Source of the DNA: Cryptomeria japonica
Lineage: Eukaryota; Streptophyta; Pinopsida; Cupressales; Cupressaceae
Direction of reading: 5' to 3'
DNA: 64,000 nucleotides
Assembly: GCF_030272615.1 (NCBI RefSeq)
Contig: NC_081410.1
Span: forward strand, 507,741,942-507,805,941
Position numbers and translations under genes: made by a program. How positions within the stretch are numbered: the first letter of the stretch is position 1; the number at the start of each line of letters is the position of its first letter. Positions 22,895-34,215 of the stretch are shown here, piece by piece. The notes beneath the pieces were generated by a model, which saw only the letters and a program-made list of their open reading frames with translations, did not search any database and had not been told where the DNA came from.

Positions 22895-24305
22895 CATGCT
22901 CGCAATGGTCAAATTTTGGTTCTCGTGTTGGGGTCATTCGGATCAAAGATGTAAAACTTTCTCAATTGTCATCAAAGTTGTCAAAGTTGTCAAATTTTGG
23001 CTTCATTTGGATAAAAGATATAAAAGTTGCTCAATTGTTGTCAAAGTTGTCAAAGTTGCAAGATAGGCTAGAATTGATTCTATTCATTGTGTGCACAAAC
23101 CAATGTCATGAGCACATTTGGGTGGGAAGTTTTATGCTAGGCATGCTCCTTTCATGCATCCTAAAGAGGCAGAACATGGAGAGTCATACCTACCGATGTG
23201 ATCTCTCAAGTGCCCTGAGTCCAAAAAAATGTCAAACTTTGGAAAACTATTTCTTTTGATCCTGGACACATATGATCGATCCATTTAAACCTATGGGGTC
23301 ATGTGAGGCTCCTCTATAATGGCCTATCTCAATTTTTGATGACTCAGAGCCATTTCAATTGGTAGCATTTTTTCACTTGCTACAAAAACCATCAGTTGCA
23401 TGCAATGCAAAGTTGCAAGATAGGCTAGAATTGATTTCATTCATCGTGTGCATAAACTGACATCACAAGTGCATCTGGGTGGGTATTTTTACGCTAGGCA
23501 TGCTCCTCTCGTGCATCCCAAAGTGCCTAAACATTGAGAGTCATACCCTACCGATGTGATCTCTCAAGTGTCTTGAATCCAAAAAAATGTCAAACTTTGA
23601 AGGACTGTTTCTTCCAATCTAGGACACATATGATCAATCTATTTGAACCTATCAGGTCACATGAGGTTCTGTACAATGGCCTAACTCATTTTCTAACGAA
23701 TCGGAGCCATTTCTTTTTCGCTTGCTACAAATACCATCAGTTGCATGCAATGTAAAGTTACAAAATAGGTTAGAATTGATTCCATTTGTTGTGTGCATAA
23801 ACCGACATCACGAGCACGTTTGGGTGGGAAGTTTTATGGTAATAATGTTCCTCTTATGCATCCCAAAGTGTTGGAACATCGAGAGTCATAATCTACTAGC
23901 ATGATCTCTCAATTGATCTGAGTGCAAAAAATTTGCAAACTTTGACAAACTGTTTCTTCCTAACCAAGACACATATGATTGATCTATTTGAACCTGTGGA
24001 GTCATGTGAGGCTCCTCTACAATGGTATATCTTGGTTTCTGACGAATCGAAGCCATTTTCAATTGGTAGCATTTTTTTGCCTATTACAAAAATCGTCAAT
24101 TGCATGCAATGCAAAGTTGTAAGATAGGCTATAATTCATTCCATTTGCATGCAAAGTTGAAAGATAGGCTATGATTAATTCCATTCATCCCGTGCACAAA
24201 CCGACATCATGAACGTGTTCGGGTGGGTAGGTTTATGCTAGGAATGCTTCTCTCATGGATCCCAAAGCGTCGGAATGTCAAGACCCATACCCTACCGACA
24301 CGATG
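22895..24305. repeat. Tandem satellite, unit about 350 bp, about 3.6 copies
   Basis: Units start with the word CAAAGTTGCAAGATAGGCTA or a close variant at about 23051, 23408, 23753 and 24111, giving periods of 357, 345 and 358 bp. Each contains TGGGTGGGAAGTTTTATG, GAGAGTCATACC, GATCTCTCAAGTG, ACACATATGATCGAT and TTGCATGCAATG. Two smaller duplications flank the array: about 80 bp at 22907-23050 and about 41 bp at 24111-24190. Open frames here are accidental. Confidence 0.85.
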
Positions 24306-24572
24306 TAGAAGTTGCTTGACAACATTTTTGACAACTATTTTGACAATAATGATATTTTTTGCTCAAATTGTATCTAGATTCAAACTATGACTCCTATGAC
24401 CTAATAATGACTCAAATAATTCTCCATGATTATACAAGAATTAATAATACTCATGATTTACCTTATCAATAATGGTCATGGTTGACCTTATCACATCACA
24501 TAAACTAAAAACATAGTCACAAAACATAGACACAAATAATAGTCACAAAACATTGTCACATATTATTCAAAA

Positions 24573-24823
24573 AAATGCCTCTAAATATGGTCAAATCAGT
24601 GCTTGGCTATTTGAATATACAAAAAAATGTCTTACAAATCCTCTCATGGGATTTTATACAAAATTTGGCATTACAATATGTGCGATTTAGCTCATTGCCA
24701 TTTTAATATACAAAAGTTGGCATCTAAATATGTACAAATCATCTCATTTCCATTTAAATATACAAAATTATGCCCCTAAACATGTACAAATCAGCTCATG
24801 GGCATTTATATATACAAAAAATG
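24573..24823. repeat. 52-bp tandem repeat, about five copies
   Basis: Units end in ATATACAAAA and contain GTACAAATCAGCTCATGG-like words, with starts near 24574, 24668, 24720 and 24772 and a shortened unit between the first two. The array lies just beyond the 3' end of the minus-strand transposase gene and may belong to that transposon. Confidence 0.7.
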
Positions 24824-24889
24824 AATATAGAGCAATTATTTGATCATATATACAAAATTCTCAAAATTATTCTACTTTGAACTATAGAA

Positions 24890-26541
24890 TCAGTCAAGTG
24901 AGCCTTCAGGATTGGCTCTAACATGTATTGTGTCAAGTATTGCCTCGTGGTCAAATTCACAAAATTTCCATAAAATCTTTTTATGAGGTCTACCATGATA
25001 CTTCATCAAATGAATATTTGTTGAAACAACAAGGTTAGAGAAATGAAGAATATGTCTGTGTGTTTCAAAGTCCTCAAACAACCAAACATAAGAATTCTTG
25101 ATAGGGTATCTCCTAATCCATTTTCCTATCATGACAACAGACCCTATTGGGTACTCAATAACCTCTCCGTCAATGATTGTGGTTGTCAATTTTCTTTTAG
25201 GCTCAACACAATGACACAAATAGTAATTCATTCCTTCTTCATTGTTATCTTTTGCAACAACTGCATATACATGACCTGCATTTTATAAAGTGATAATTAA
25301 TACCAAAAATAAAGTGTGATGTACAACAAAATGAACCAAAAAGAATAATTGCAAATAAATTAACTCAAAAAATCACTTGAATCTACTAGGTTGGATGCAT
25401 GGTCAAAATCCACTGATGTCTCCACCTAGCTCAATTGTAGTGCTTTGGGAATTTGATATGTATCAATGGGAACCAACGGTCTACAAGACCATTTGTCAAC
25501 CCACTCTTGTGATTCACATTCTTCCCACAAAAAATACATGCATGAAGAGCAAGAACATACCATCTATCTCATATAAATTACTAGTGAACTTGCATTTGAA
25601 CTCATAAATGAGTGCATGTCACTCAATCCTGCAACTATACAACAATCTAGATAGTTTTTGATGTTAGATTCAATGATCAACCAAAAATATCTATGAACCA
25701 TTGATGTACCTAGATTACCTGGACCCATCATAGAGTTACACCATCGCACAATTGTTTCTGCATCTATCAACTTAGCACCACCTTCATACTTCAATTCTTC
25801 TCTAGCTAGGGCTCTTTTTACACATGCTCCCACACCATCTTGCTCTCCCCTACCATGTCCATCTTAAGAGAAATTCCAAAAATGTTGTACACCACTTGTC
25901 ATATGCATCCTTGTTAACCAATAAAACATCTTTGCATTCTTGAATTATGCGGTGCAATTATTTGACCATATTAAGTGTTGGTTTTATTGAATATTTATTT
26001 TCTTTAAATTATCATAGAAAACTTTAAAGGATTTGTGTACAAACTTTGATTAATGAGTACAATCATCACTTATTTAGAAATGATACTCTCTTACAACCTT
26101 TCTATCCTCCTCTGTGCTATCATCTGCATGCATGAATGTTATGTGTACAAAAATAGAAACTTGTGTAGAATTATAATACATAGATTTCACTTCATTTTGA
26201 GGTTGTAGTGTATAATTATCAGCAAAATCAACAATAGAGAGATTGGTGCCAAGAGGAAATTTTTCTTTACATAACTTGAATTTCTCATCTAACCATCGAG
26301 CTCTGTGTGCATGCATTATGTACTCATAAACTAGTTTCTCTTGAAACATTTTCATAAATTCAGCTACACATATATCATTTTTCACTAACTCACATCTCTT
26401 CAAATATTTTCCATCTTGAACTGCATTTGTGACTATCTTGTATTTTCCAAAAGAAACTATTATCCTACAAATTTCATGTATGCTCTCCAAATGTACATAT
26501 CTTGGTAAATGGTGCAAACCACCACATATAGCACAAGAGCC
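24890..26541 (-). pseudogene. DDE-type transposase, C-terminal half (family not identified)
   Basis: This is the downstream part of a gene whose first half is at 34216-35500; the 7.7-kb LTR element sits between them. In order on the minus strand: SCAICGGLHHLPRYVH (cysteine-rich), LVYEYIMHAHRARWLDEKF, SIVDFADNYTLQPQNE with VSIFVHITFMH, a CTA-stop-FKN motif near 25945 (Gln codon changed to TAA), GHGRGEQDGVGACVKR near 25860-25813, KLIDAETIVRWCNSM, and a C-terminal part with EYPIGSVVMIGKWIRRYP. Conserved acidic residues (VDF, the aspartate region before CTAQFKN, and EQDG) fit an RNase H-fold DDE transposase. Stops and one frameshift between 25564 and 25231 make it inactive. I cannot assign the superfamily from memory. 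Confidence 0.72.
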
Positions 26542-27685
26542 TGTTGGCATTTTTGATGATGTTGTGATTGTCATTGATGGACACACACTTGCTTTGTGAT
26601 CACTTTCTCTATGTATGAGTTATGCTCAACTAGTAATTGTTCCAACCGGTATTATGTATTATAGTCTTTAGACTATCGGTGTTTTGCATAAGGTGTTTAC
26701 CAGTCACAAACTGACTAAAGACCCAAAGCAATATGAAGACCTCAAGCGGTTCGAGGAACCCAAAGTAGTACGAAGGAACAAAGCGGTAGTTAACATTTTT
26801 CCATTCTTCATTTTGACAATTGGTAATTGGTAAAATGTATGAACTGATAATCGGTAATGAACTAGTATTACTCTGTGATGAGCTACCAACCAGTATTTCT
26901 ATGATGAGTTATCATCCACTGACACTTCGGTGGTGATTTTGTGTCGTGTTACCAAATGTGTCTAGATGCACTGAACCTCGAAACTTGTAATGTAATCCTA
27001 TTGGACCGACATGAAACCAAACTCCTTATAAGGACATCATGTCTAGGGTTTTAGTAGTTGAGGAGGTTTTTGTATGTGCGAATATAGAAGAGAAGATTAG
27101 GTCTGTGTGAAGAAACAGAGTGTGGAGATATTGAAGACTGAAGTAATGCTAATGTACATTAACAATGAGCTATCAAGGATCTAACCAAGCATACTGTGCT
27201 AGTATCTATATCATCTACTTATTGATTACTCATATCTTCGACAAGTCTGAAACCCTTAACTGGGTAGCCCTAGCAAAGCCTTTGTAAATCCTCTAACAAG
27301 CTGGTTCACAACTGTGAATCTGAAATCCTCTCACAAGGTAGTCTTTAATAGGACTTATCTCCTAACAGAGATCTAGATTCCGAATAGGATCTATTTTGGT
27401 GAAGAACATTGTATGACCTTAACCGATCTAGTTTCTATTCTACAGATAGTTACTTGTGAGTTTCTAATCACTATGGTTTTTCCAATTCGAGTTTCCATGT
27501 CAAAACCTCTTGTGTTATAGTGATTGTGCTCTTCTGGGTGAATGCTTTATTTGCTATTTGGTTTGCATTTGTCTTAACCGGTTTGTTAGTAAATTTGTTA
27601 TACCAGTTAACTACTAAACTATTTAAGAGTTTAAGTTCAGTATTTTTTGGTATACTAATTCACCCCCCCCTCTTAGTATTCATCA
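26542..27685 (+). repeat. 5' LTR of element B
   Basis: It starts TGTTGGCATTTTTGATGATG and ends CCCCCTCTTAGTATTCATCA. It contains a small palindrome ATAGTCTTTAGACTAT near 26660, the TAACAGG-type module array (27249-27395) and the GGTTTTTCCAATTCGAGTTTCC block (27475-27500). Confidence 0.93.
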
Positions 27686-27700
27686 ATTGGTATGAGAGCC
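27686..27700 (+). other. Primer-binding site of element B
   Basis: ATTGGTATGAGAGCC directly follows the LTR. It matches the initiator-Met tRNA complement TGGTATCAGAGC with one change (C to G). Confidence 0.9.
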
Positions 27701-27735
27701 CACCTTTCTATAAGTTTAACCACTTGGAAGGAGAT

Positions 27736-29016
27736 ATGGGGGAATACACTATGAGGGAACTTACTCATCATCTCACTCAAACTGAGAAAGCCTTTGATGA
27801 ACTCAAAGTCAAATATAATGCCTCTCTAGCAAAAAGAAGAGAGCATGCTGAGAAACTGATGGAGCTTACTAAAAATAGTTCTTTTGATGAAGCAGACATG
27901 GAAACCCTAGTTGAAGAAGTTGAAAAACTGAATGAATCTAATGCCAACCTGAGAAGGGAACTAGAAGGACTGACTATTAGAATGTGTCAAGAGCTTGAGA
28001 ATTGAAGGAAAGCTGAAGATCTAGTAAAAGACAAAGATTATGAGATCTCCAAGATGAAGCAATAAATCAGTGCCCTTACTGCTCATCTCCAAGAGATTAA
28101 AGTGGAAAAACAAGAAATGCAAGGTGAACTAAACATGGGTATTTATGAGAATGCAACCTTGAAGGAATCCAATGCTTCTATTTCCAAGGAACTCACTAAG
28201 TCAAAGGAAATACTTACCAAATTCAATAAGAGTACTGTTAAGCTAGAACGAAAGCTTGAATCAGCAAAACCAGTAAAGAATACGACTGGACTTGGTTTTT
28301 CTAGTTATGAGGAAGGTGAGACCTCTGGAACAAAAGATATAGCATCAAAGAAGCAACTGACATCAAAGGATAAAGGTAAGAAAAAGTTTAAACCTGTTTG
28401 CTTTAATTGTCTTAAGGAAGGACATACTCGTAATGTGTGTAGAAATAAGGCCTACAATAATTTTCCTTATTTTCTAAACAATAAGCCTAGATCCAATAGA
28501 TTCAATGGAAACTGTTATGCATGCAACAAGTTTGGGAATAGAGCATTTGAATGCAGGTCTATTATGCACAACATTGGGATATATCCTCAAAGGACTCAAG
28601 GAGTTTTTCATGAATCCTTTTTGAACCAAAATCCAAACCAGTATAATGCCTATGACCATTAGTTAGGTAGTGGTGGCTATTAAGCGACAACTGGTTGGAG
28701 AGAAACCTATTTGATCTATCATGGTAGTGGTCACACTATTGCAACACGCAGGAGGAAGAATGGTAGAATGAACAATGGACCATGGAGAACACTTGGGATG
28801 GTATGCTATCATTGCAACAAACCAGGACACCCTACCAAAACCTGCAGAATGAGAAACAACCTATCAGATGATATACGAATCACTCCAAAAGGGAAGATTG
28901 ATGTTGAAACTGTTGAACCAGGAATGAATAAAACATGGAAAAATAAACCTGAAGAAGTGTCACAAGATGAACCAGTTTCTGCACCTAGTGTGGAAGTCTC
29001 TGAACTGCCAAACTGA
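27736..29016 (+). pseudogene. Gag-like protein of element B: coiled coil plus three zinc knuckles
   Basis: A single frame starts MGEYTMRELTHHLTQTEKAF and runs about 425 codons with stops at about 28003, 28063, 28660 and 28681. The first half is heptad-rich (VEEVEKLNESNANLRRELEG), then TTGLGFSSYEEGE, a GLGF-type linker seen in SIRE-like copia gags. Zinc knuckles are CFNCLKEGHTRNVC (about 28399), CYACNKFGNRAFEC (about 28516, His replaced by Asn) and CYHCNKPGHPTKTC (about 28804). The usual N-terminal copia gag domain (UBN2/DUF4219) is absent. Knuckles would bind RNA for packaging. The C-terminal tail is acidic. Confidence 0.85.
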
Positions 29017-29466
29017 GCTTCAGAAAAGCTTAGGGGGAACAAATTGGTGAAATGTTTCGAACCCTCAGTTTATATTGGTAAAAGAGCTTAACTGGTATAT
29101 GTTACCTATAAATTGACAGAAGATTGTGAAGTGGTAAAAGGTAAAATTAGGGTTTATGCCCTAGCGGTAGAGCATTTATTATGGTAGGTGAAGAATTTGT
29201 TTACAAGGAATTTTCAAAGTCATTTTCACTTATCATTTTTTGAGTGAAGAATTTTTCAAGTGTAGAGCAACAAAAGGCAGTTCGACTTGCGATTTAGAGA
29301 GATTTCAAATCTTGCAAAAGAATCCAAAGATATTGTCAATCAATCAAGTGAAGAACACCAAGCAGTAATCCAGCAACCAAAGTGGTGTGTTGCGAAACTA
29401 TATTTGCAAACCCTAATTTTTGAAATTCTAAAGGTATTTCTCAAAATTATTGTTTATCAGTTAATC

Positions 29467-32400
29467 ATGGTTTCTGCATTGCACTCCAACTCTAGTGTAC
29501 CCATGGACTCAGCTGAATTCATTCAAAGAAAAATGAAATACAATGCCCTGTCCCAAATACCTACTAGAGTCATTGTCGAAAGAGATATTTCAGGGTACAT
29601 CGACTGCAAATTAGAAGACCTAGGATCCTTAGTGATTCATTCCCAGTTAAGTCTATTTTGTGGGGATGACAAGAAGGTCAAACCAGAATACAACATTCAG
29701 GAGAGGAAGAAACTTCACAATACGGTTTACTTTCTTGAAGAGTTCACGTAAGAGCACATCCACATCATCCTGAGAAGAGTGCATGGCGACAAGATGTATC
29801 TCAAGATGACGCATGACATTACGCTTGAAGAAATTCATGTCATCACCAGTTTCTACAACATTGGTTAGGTGCCAGCCCCAAGGAAGGTCATCAAGACAGA
29901 AATGACTAAGCTCACCAGTTCTCTGAGCAACCAACAGGGAATGAAAATCAACACCATCAAAGATGAGTTGGTCAAGTATTCTTGCATGGTGATTGGATAT
30001 CGAACGCTTTATGCCAGCAGAATAAAATGTGTCTCTACTGCTACGGTAAATGCTGCCTACAGAATGATCATGGAGGATGCCTCATTTGATCTATGCACCT
30101 ATTTGCAGAAGTAACTTCTATTAAACTTGGAGTCCATCAAACAAGACAATGCCTTAAGATTCAAGTCTGGATAACTTTTGGTAGGTCTATTTTTCTACTT
30201 TCAAGGCTATTTCTCAGGAGTCGGTGATATTCAATGGTCTGCTGCCCAACCGATCACCAAACAAATTAGGGAAAGTCTCCAAGTGGTGGGAACCGGATAT
30301 CTTGAAGTCTTGAATAAATATTTTGATGAATTCAAGAGGAAGATGAGTCAAAGGATAAGAATAACTGGAGAGATTGTTAAGAAATATGAAGAGGACATTT
30401 TATTTACCATTAAAGTAGATGAGTGCATAATGGAAGTAGTAGAACCAAGACAGGAAGAAGTTGAACCTATGGGATATGAGGTGATGTATGACATGTTAGA
30501 TGGGTATGCCTCTACCCTAATTTCCTCTCCTTTGAATGCAAATAAAAAGTGAACCAACACCTACTTGGAAAGGGTAACACCGGTTGAAGAATGTTCTATG
30601 AAAAAGGGAAAGGCAGTGCCATCGGTATCGGCATCGGTTACCTCAGCTAGGCCAAAAGTGACCAAGCACTCACCTGCCAAGAAGAAACCAGAAGCTGCAC
30701 CTGCTAAATTATTTGAAAGGAAGTGGAAGACCAAAAGAAACTCACCAGAGTCAAAGGATATAGAACCTAAAGTACAGCCTAAGAAGACCAGGCAAACAAG
30801 GAAGAAACCAAACACTACCGACAATGCACCTGCATCATCTGCACCAGTAAATATTGACGTCTCTTCTTATAAGCCGATGACAGATTGTTAGAGGACTATT
30901 AAGAATATTAAGAGAAAATTGCTTAGTGATTTGAAGGAGTATTTTGATGATTTTACCGATAGTGAGAAAGAAGAAACAGAGCAGGAAATCATTAATTATT
31001 TATGTGTTCATGATCGGTCGCCTTCAGAAATTAGATCTGAGACACCTGATTCATTGTACAATTCTCTAGATAATAAATGATGCATTGCCATCGAAAGAGA
31101 ACAAGAGATTAGAGAATAGATTTTTGCAAATTACTTCCCTGATGCGTCAAACTCTGAATTGTTTGAAATCATGGACCGATACAAAGGTCTCTTCTTCATG
31201 AGAAGAAGAAGACTCCTACTACTGGAAGGAAAAGCCTTTGAAGTGGTGAAAGACACACACTCCCATACTAAAGAAGCTGTGAAAATGCACAAAGTAGCTC
31301 AAGCAAATAGAGAAGTTGAACAAGAAATGGAAACTGGAAAACTGGATGAGGTATTTGATAGTGCAAGAGAACCAGTTACAAAATAGGTGGCCACCATTGA
31401 TGTTGATGCTTTGGATGTTGAAAATGTCACTCCAGACATAGAAAAGGAAAAGGTTGATAAGGAAAAAATAGACAAGGCAAAACAGGACAAAGAAAAAGCA
31501 GACAAGGAGAATCTGGACAAGGCAAAGGCTAACAAAGAGAAAGTGGAGAAAGAGGAAGAGAAAAGGAAAGAGGAGGAGAAGAAGAAACAAGAGGAAGAGA
31601 AGAGGAAACAAGATGAAGAGAAAAAGAAAGATGAGGAGAAGCATAAAGAAGAGGAGAAGCAGAAAGAAGAGGAAAAAAAGAAAGAAGAGGAGAAGAGGAA
31701 AGAAGAGGAGAAATAGAAAGAAGAGGAGAAGTGGAAATAAGAGGATAAGTGGAAAGACAAGGAGAAGAAGAAACAAGAAGAGGAGAAGAAGAAAGAAGAA
31801 GAAAGAAAGAAGGAGGAAGAGAAGAAAAAGCATGAAAAGGAGCAAAGGGAGAAAGTACAGGAAAAGAAAAGAGCGAAAGAAAAGAAGGAAGCATAAAAAG
31901 CCAAACAGGCGGGGACCCCAAAGGCAACCGGTGGTCAAGCTAAACCGACCGACATTAACAGTCCTCTTGACCTCCAATCTATAGATGAATCGGAGCTGCT
32001 GCAAGGCATAAAGCTAGCACAAGAAAGACTGGAAACATTGCAGAGGAATAAGGAGTAGGATGTCATTCATACTGCGATTGACACCCTTACCAGTTTCATC
32101 CCAGGTACCAACCTCCCTAGTACCAATTCCTCTTTGGCCAAACTAAAACTTCTATGCACAGTTTTAGAGGACTAGGTACAATACCTGGAAGAAGTTGCTA
32201 AAGCTAATGCACAGAAGAAGCATCGAAAGGCACTTAACACTGCCTTAGTAAAGAAACTGAATGAGCTCAAGTCTCAACTTCAGAAAGAGTAGAAGGATAT
32301 AAGAGATGCTATGGATGAGGGAAAACTACTGCTAAGCAAAATAAGCCAACCCCATCTATTTTTTGATGATGTGCTTGCACAAAAGGATAAACTGCAATCT

Positions 32401-32775
32401 GATTTGCAGGAATACATAAGAAAATTTAAGACCCCGTATGATTCTTTCACTACATATGGGCAAACTGTTCACTAGTATCAGCTTCAGTCTGCTCGGATAG
32501 AATTGGAGATTAGCAGCTGAACAAGAGATTTGCAGGAGCTACAATTGGTTTTACTACCCAGACCACAAATTCTTCAGAAAAGATTTCTCAATCTGGAAGC
32601 CTTAACAGTCACTAAAGAGATGAGTACAATTGATGCCATGGAAGAACATGTATCATAGATGTAGATGGAAAGTGAGGTGGCTACTTCCTTACTTGACTCA
32701 TGGTCATTAGCCATGAAGACCTTTATGCAGGATTTTAAATCAGTTTTTGATAAGTTTCACTCATTATTGTCATAA
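29467..32775 (+). pseudogene. ORF2 of element B: long conserved protein of unknown function
   Basis: A single reading frame of about 1100 codons starts MVSALHSNSSVPMDSAEF and ends SVFDKFHSLLS with TAA, interrupted by about twenty in-frame stops (more than half TAG) but no frameshift, which shows long selection as one protein before decay. Layout: N-terminal globular part (29467-30540) with HGDKMYLKMTHDITLEE, VPAPRKVIKTEMTKL and LLVGLFFYFQGYFSGVGDIQ; a middle part with TPDSLYNSLDNK (about 31045); a Lys/Glu-rich tract (31387-31890); and a C-terminal coiled coil. The same order is found in element G on the other strand. No polymerase, protease or integrase motif is present. It might be a structural, packaging or targeting protein; I do not recognise it. 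Confidence 0.8.
31440..31890 (+). repeat. Homopurine tract encoding a Lys/Glu-rich linker
   Basis: About 450 bp is almost pure A/G on the plus strand, encoding repeats such as KEEEKRKEEEKKKQEEEK. It lies in the variable charged segment of ORF2 of element B. Element G has a Thr/Glu-rich segment of different sequence at the same place, so the tract expands and changes quickly. Complementary-strand Phe/Ser/Leu-rich open frames are shadows of it. Confidence 0.85.
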
Positions 32776-33036
32776 ACATTTATTTATTTTAATGATAATG
32801 AGAAACAGGGGTTATTTTGTAGTACTTTGTCATTGTTGGCAAAGGGTGAGTAGTATTTCAAATTTTGATGAATGCTATGTATACTTTCATGTTACCTTTT
32901 TAAGGGAGTAGTATACATTGTATTTTCTGCAAAAAGGGATAGTGTATATGCTTAGGGGGAGTAATTTTGATTATGGCATATTTTTATTGTAAAACACTTA
33001 GATGTCAAAAATTTCCTAAGTATTTCCATTAATGCC

Positions 33037-33047
33037 AAAGGGGGAGA
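33037..33047 (+). other. Polypurine tract of element B
   Basis: AAAGGGGGAGA lies two bases before the 3' LTR. It is framed by AATGCCA on its left and TGGCATT on its right, a small palindrome around the plus-strand priming site. Confidence 0.9.
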
Positions 33048-33048
33048 T

Positions 33049-34215
33049 TGCTGGCATTTTTTATGATGTTGTGATTGTCATTGATGGACACACACTTGTC
33101 TTGTGATCACTTTCTTTATGTATGAGTTATGCTCAACAGATAATTGTTCCAACCGGTATTATGTATTATAGTCTTTAGACTATCAGTGTTTTGCAGAAGG
33201 TGTTTACCAGTCACAAACTGATTGAAGATCCAAAGCGGTATGAAGACCTCTAGCGGTTTGAGGAACCCAAAGCAGTATGAAGGAATAAAGCGGTAGTTAA
33301 CATTTTTCCATTCTTCATTTTGACAACCAGTAATTGGTAAAATGTATGAACCGGTAATTGGTAAAATGTATGAACCGGTAATTGGTAATGAACTGGTATT
33401 ACTCTGTGATGAGTTACCAACCAGTATTTCTGTGATGAGTTATCATCCACCGACACTTTGGTGGTGATTTTGTGTCGTGTTACCAAATGTGTCTAAATGC
33501 ACTAAACCTAGGAACTTGTAATGTAATCCTATTGGACCGACATGAAATCAGACTCCTTATAAGGACATCATGTCTAGGGTTTTAGTAGTTGATGAGGTTT
33601 TTGTATGTGCGAATATAGAAGAGAAGATTAGGTCTGTGTGAAGAAACAGAGTGTGGAGATATTGAAGACTGAAGTAATGCTAATGTGCATTAACAATGAG
33701 CTATCAAGGATCTAACCAAGCATACTGTGCTAGTATCTAGATCATCTACTTGTTGATTACTCATATCTTTGACAAGTCTGAAACCCTTAACCGGGTAGGC
33801 CCAGCAAAGCCTTTGTAAATCCTCTAACAAGGTGGTTCACAACTATGAATCTGAAGTCCTCTCACAAGGTAGTCTTTAACAGGACTTATCTCCTAACAAA
33901 GATCTAGATTCCTAACAGGATCTGTTCTGGTGAAGAACATTGTATGACCTTAACCGGTCTGGTTTCTATTCTACAGATAGTTACTTGTGAGTTTCTGCTC
34001 ACCGTGGTTTTTACCATTTGGGTTTCCACGTCAAAACCTCTTGTTTTATGGTGATTGTTCTCTTGTGGGTGAATGCTTTATTTGCTATTTGGTTTGCATT
34101 TGTCTTAACCGGTTTGTTAGTAAATCTGTTATACTAGTTAACTGCTAAACTGTTTAAGAGTTTAAGTTCAGTATTTTTTGGTATACTAATTCACCCCCCC
34201 TCTTAGTATTCATCA
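33049..34215 (+). repeat. 3' LTR of element B
   Basis: It starts TGCTGGCATTTTTTATGATG and ends CCCCCTCTTAGTATTCATCA, colinear with 26542-27685. It is 23 bp longer, explained by a second copy of a 24-bp unit (TAATTGGTAAAATGTATGAA plus CCGG) at 33331-33378. Confidence 0.93.

Larger units (their letters stand above)
26542..34215 (+). mobile_element. Complete non-autonomous LTR retrotransposon (gag plus unknown ORF, no pol), element B
   Basis: Two LTRs of about 1.15 kb in direct orientation, a primer-binding site after the first, a polypurine tract before the second, and GAGCC / GAACC as target-site duplication (26537-26541 and 34216-34220) define the element. Its insertion splits a minus-strand transposase gene. 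The interior has a gag with three zinc knuckles and a second long ORF, but no protease, integrase, RT or RNase H motif in any frame. This makes it a gag-carrying non-autonomous element (TR-GAG type), dependent on enzymes supplied in trans. The LTRs are highly similar by eye apart from a 24-bp duplication, so it is relatively young. Confidence 0.93.

Noticed and set aside
23053-24127. Series of 60-97 residue frames resembling each other
   Set aside because: The resemblance is due to the 350-bp satellite; frames are broken differently in each unit.
29017-29466. Missing protease or integrase between gag and ORF2 of element B
   Set aside because: All frames were read; no DSG protease motif or integrase motif is present in this 450-bp spacer.
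31219-32004. Minus-strand Phe/Leu/Ser-rich frames of 130-261 residues
   Set aside because: They are the complement of the Lys/Glu homopurine tract of ORF2 in element B and look like membrane proteins only by composition.
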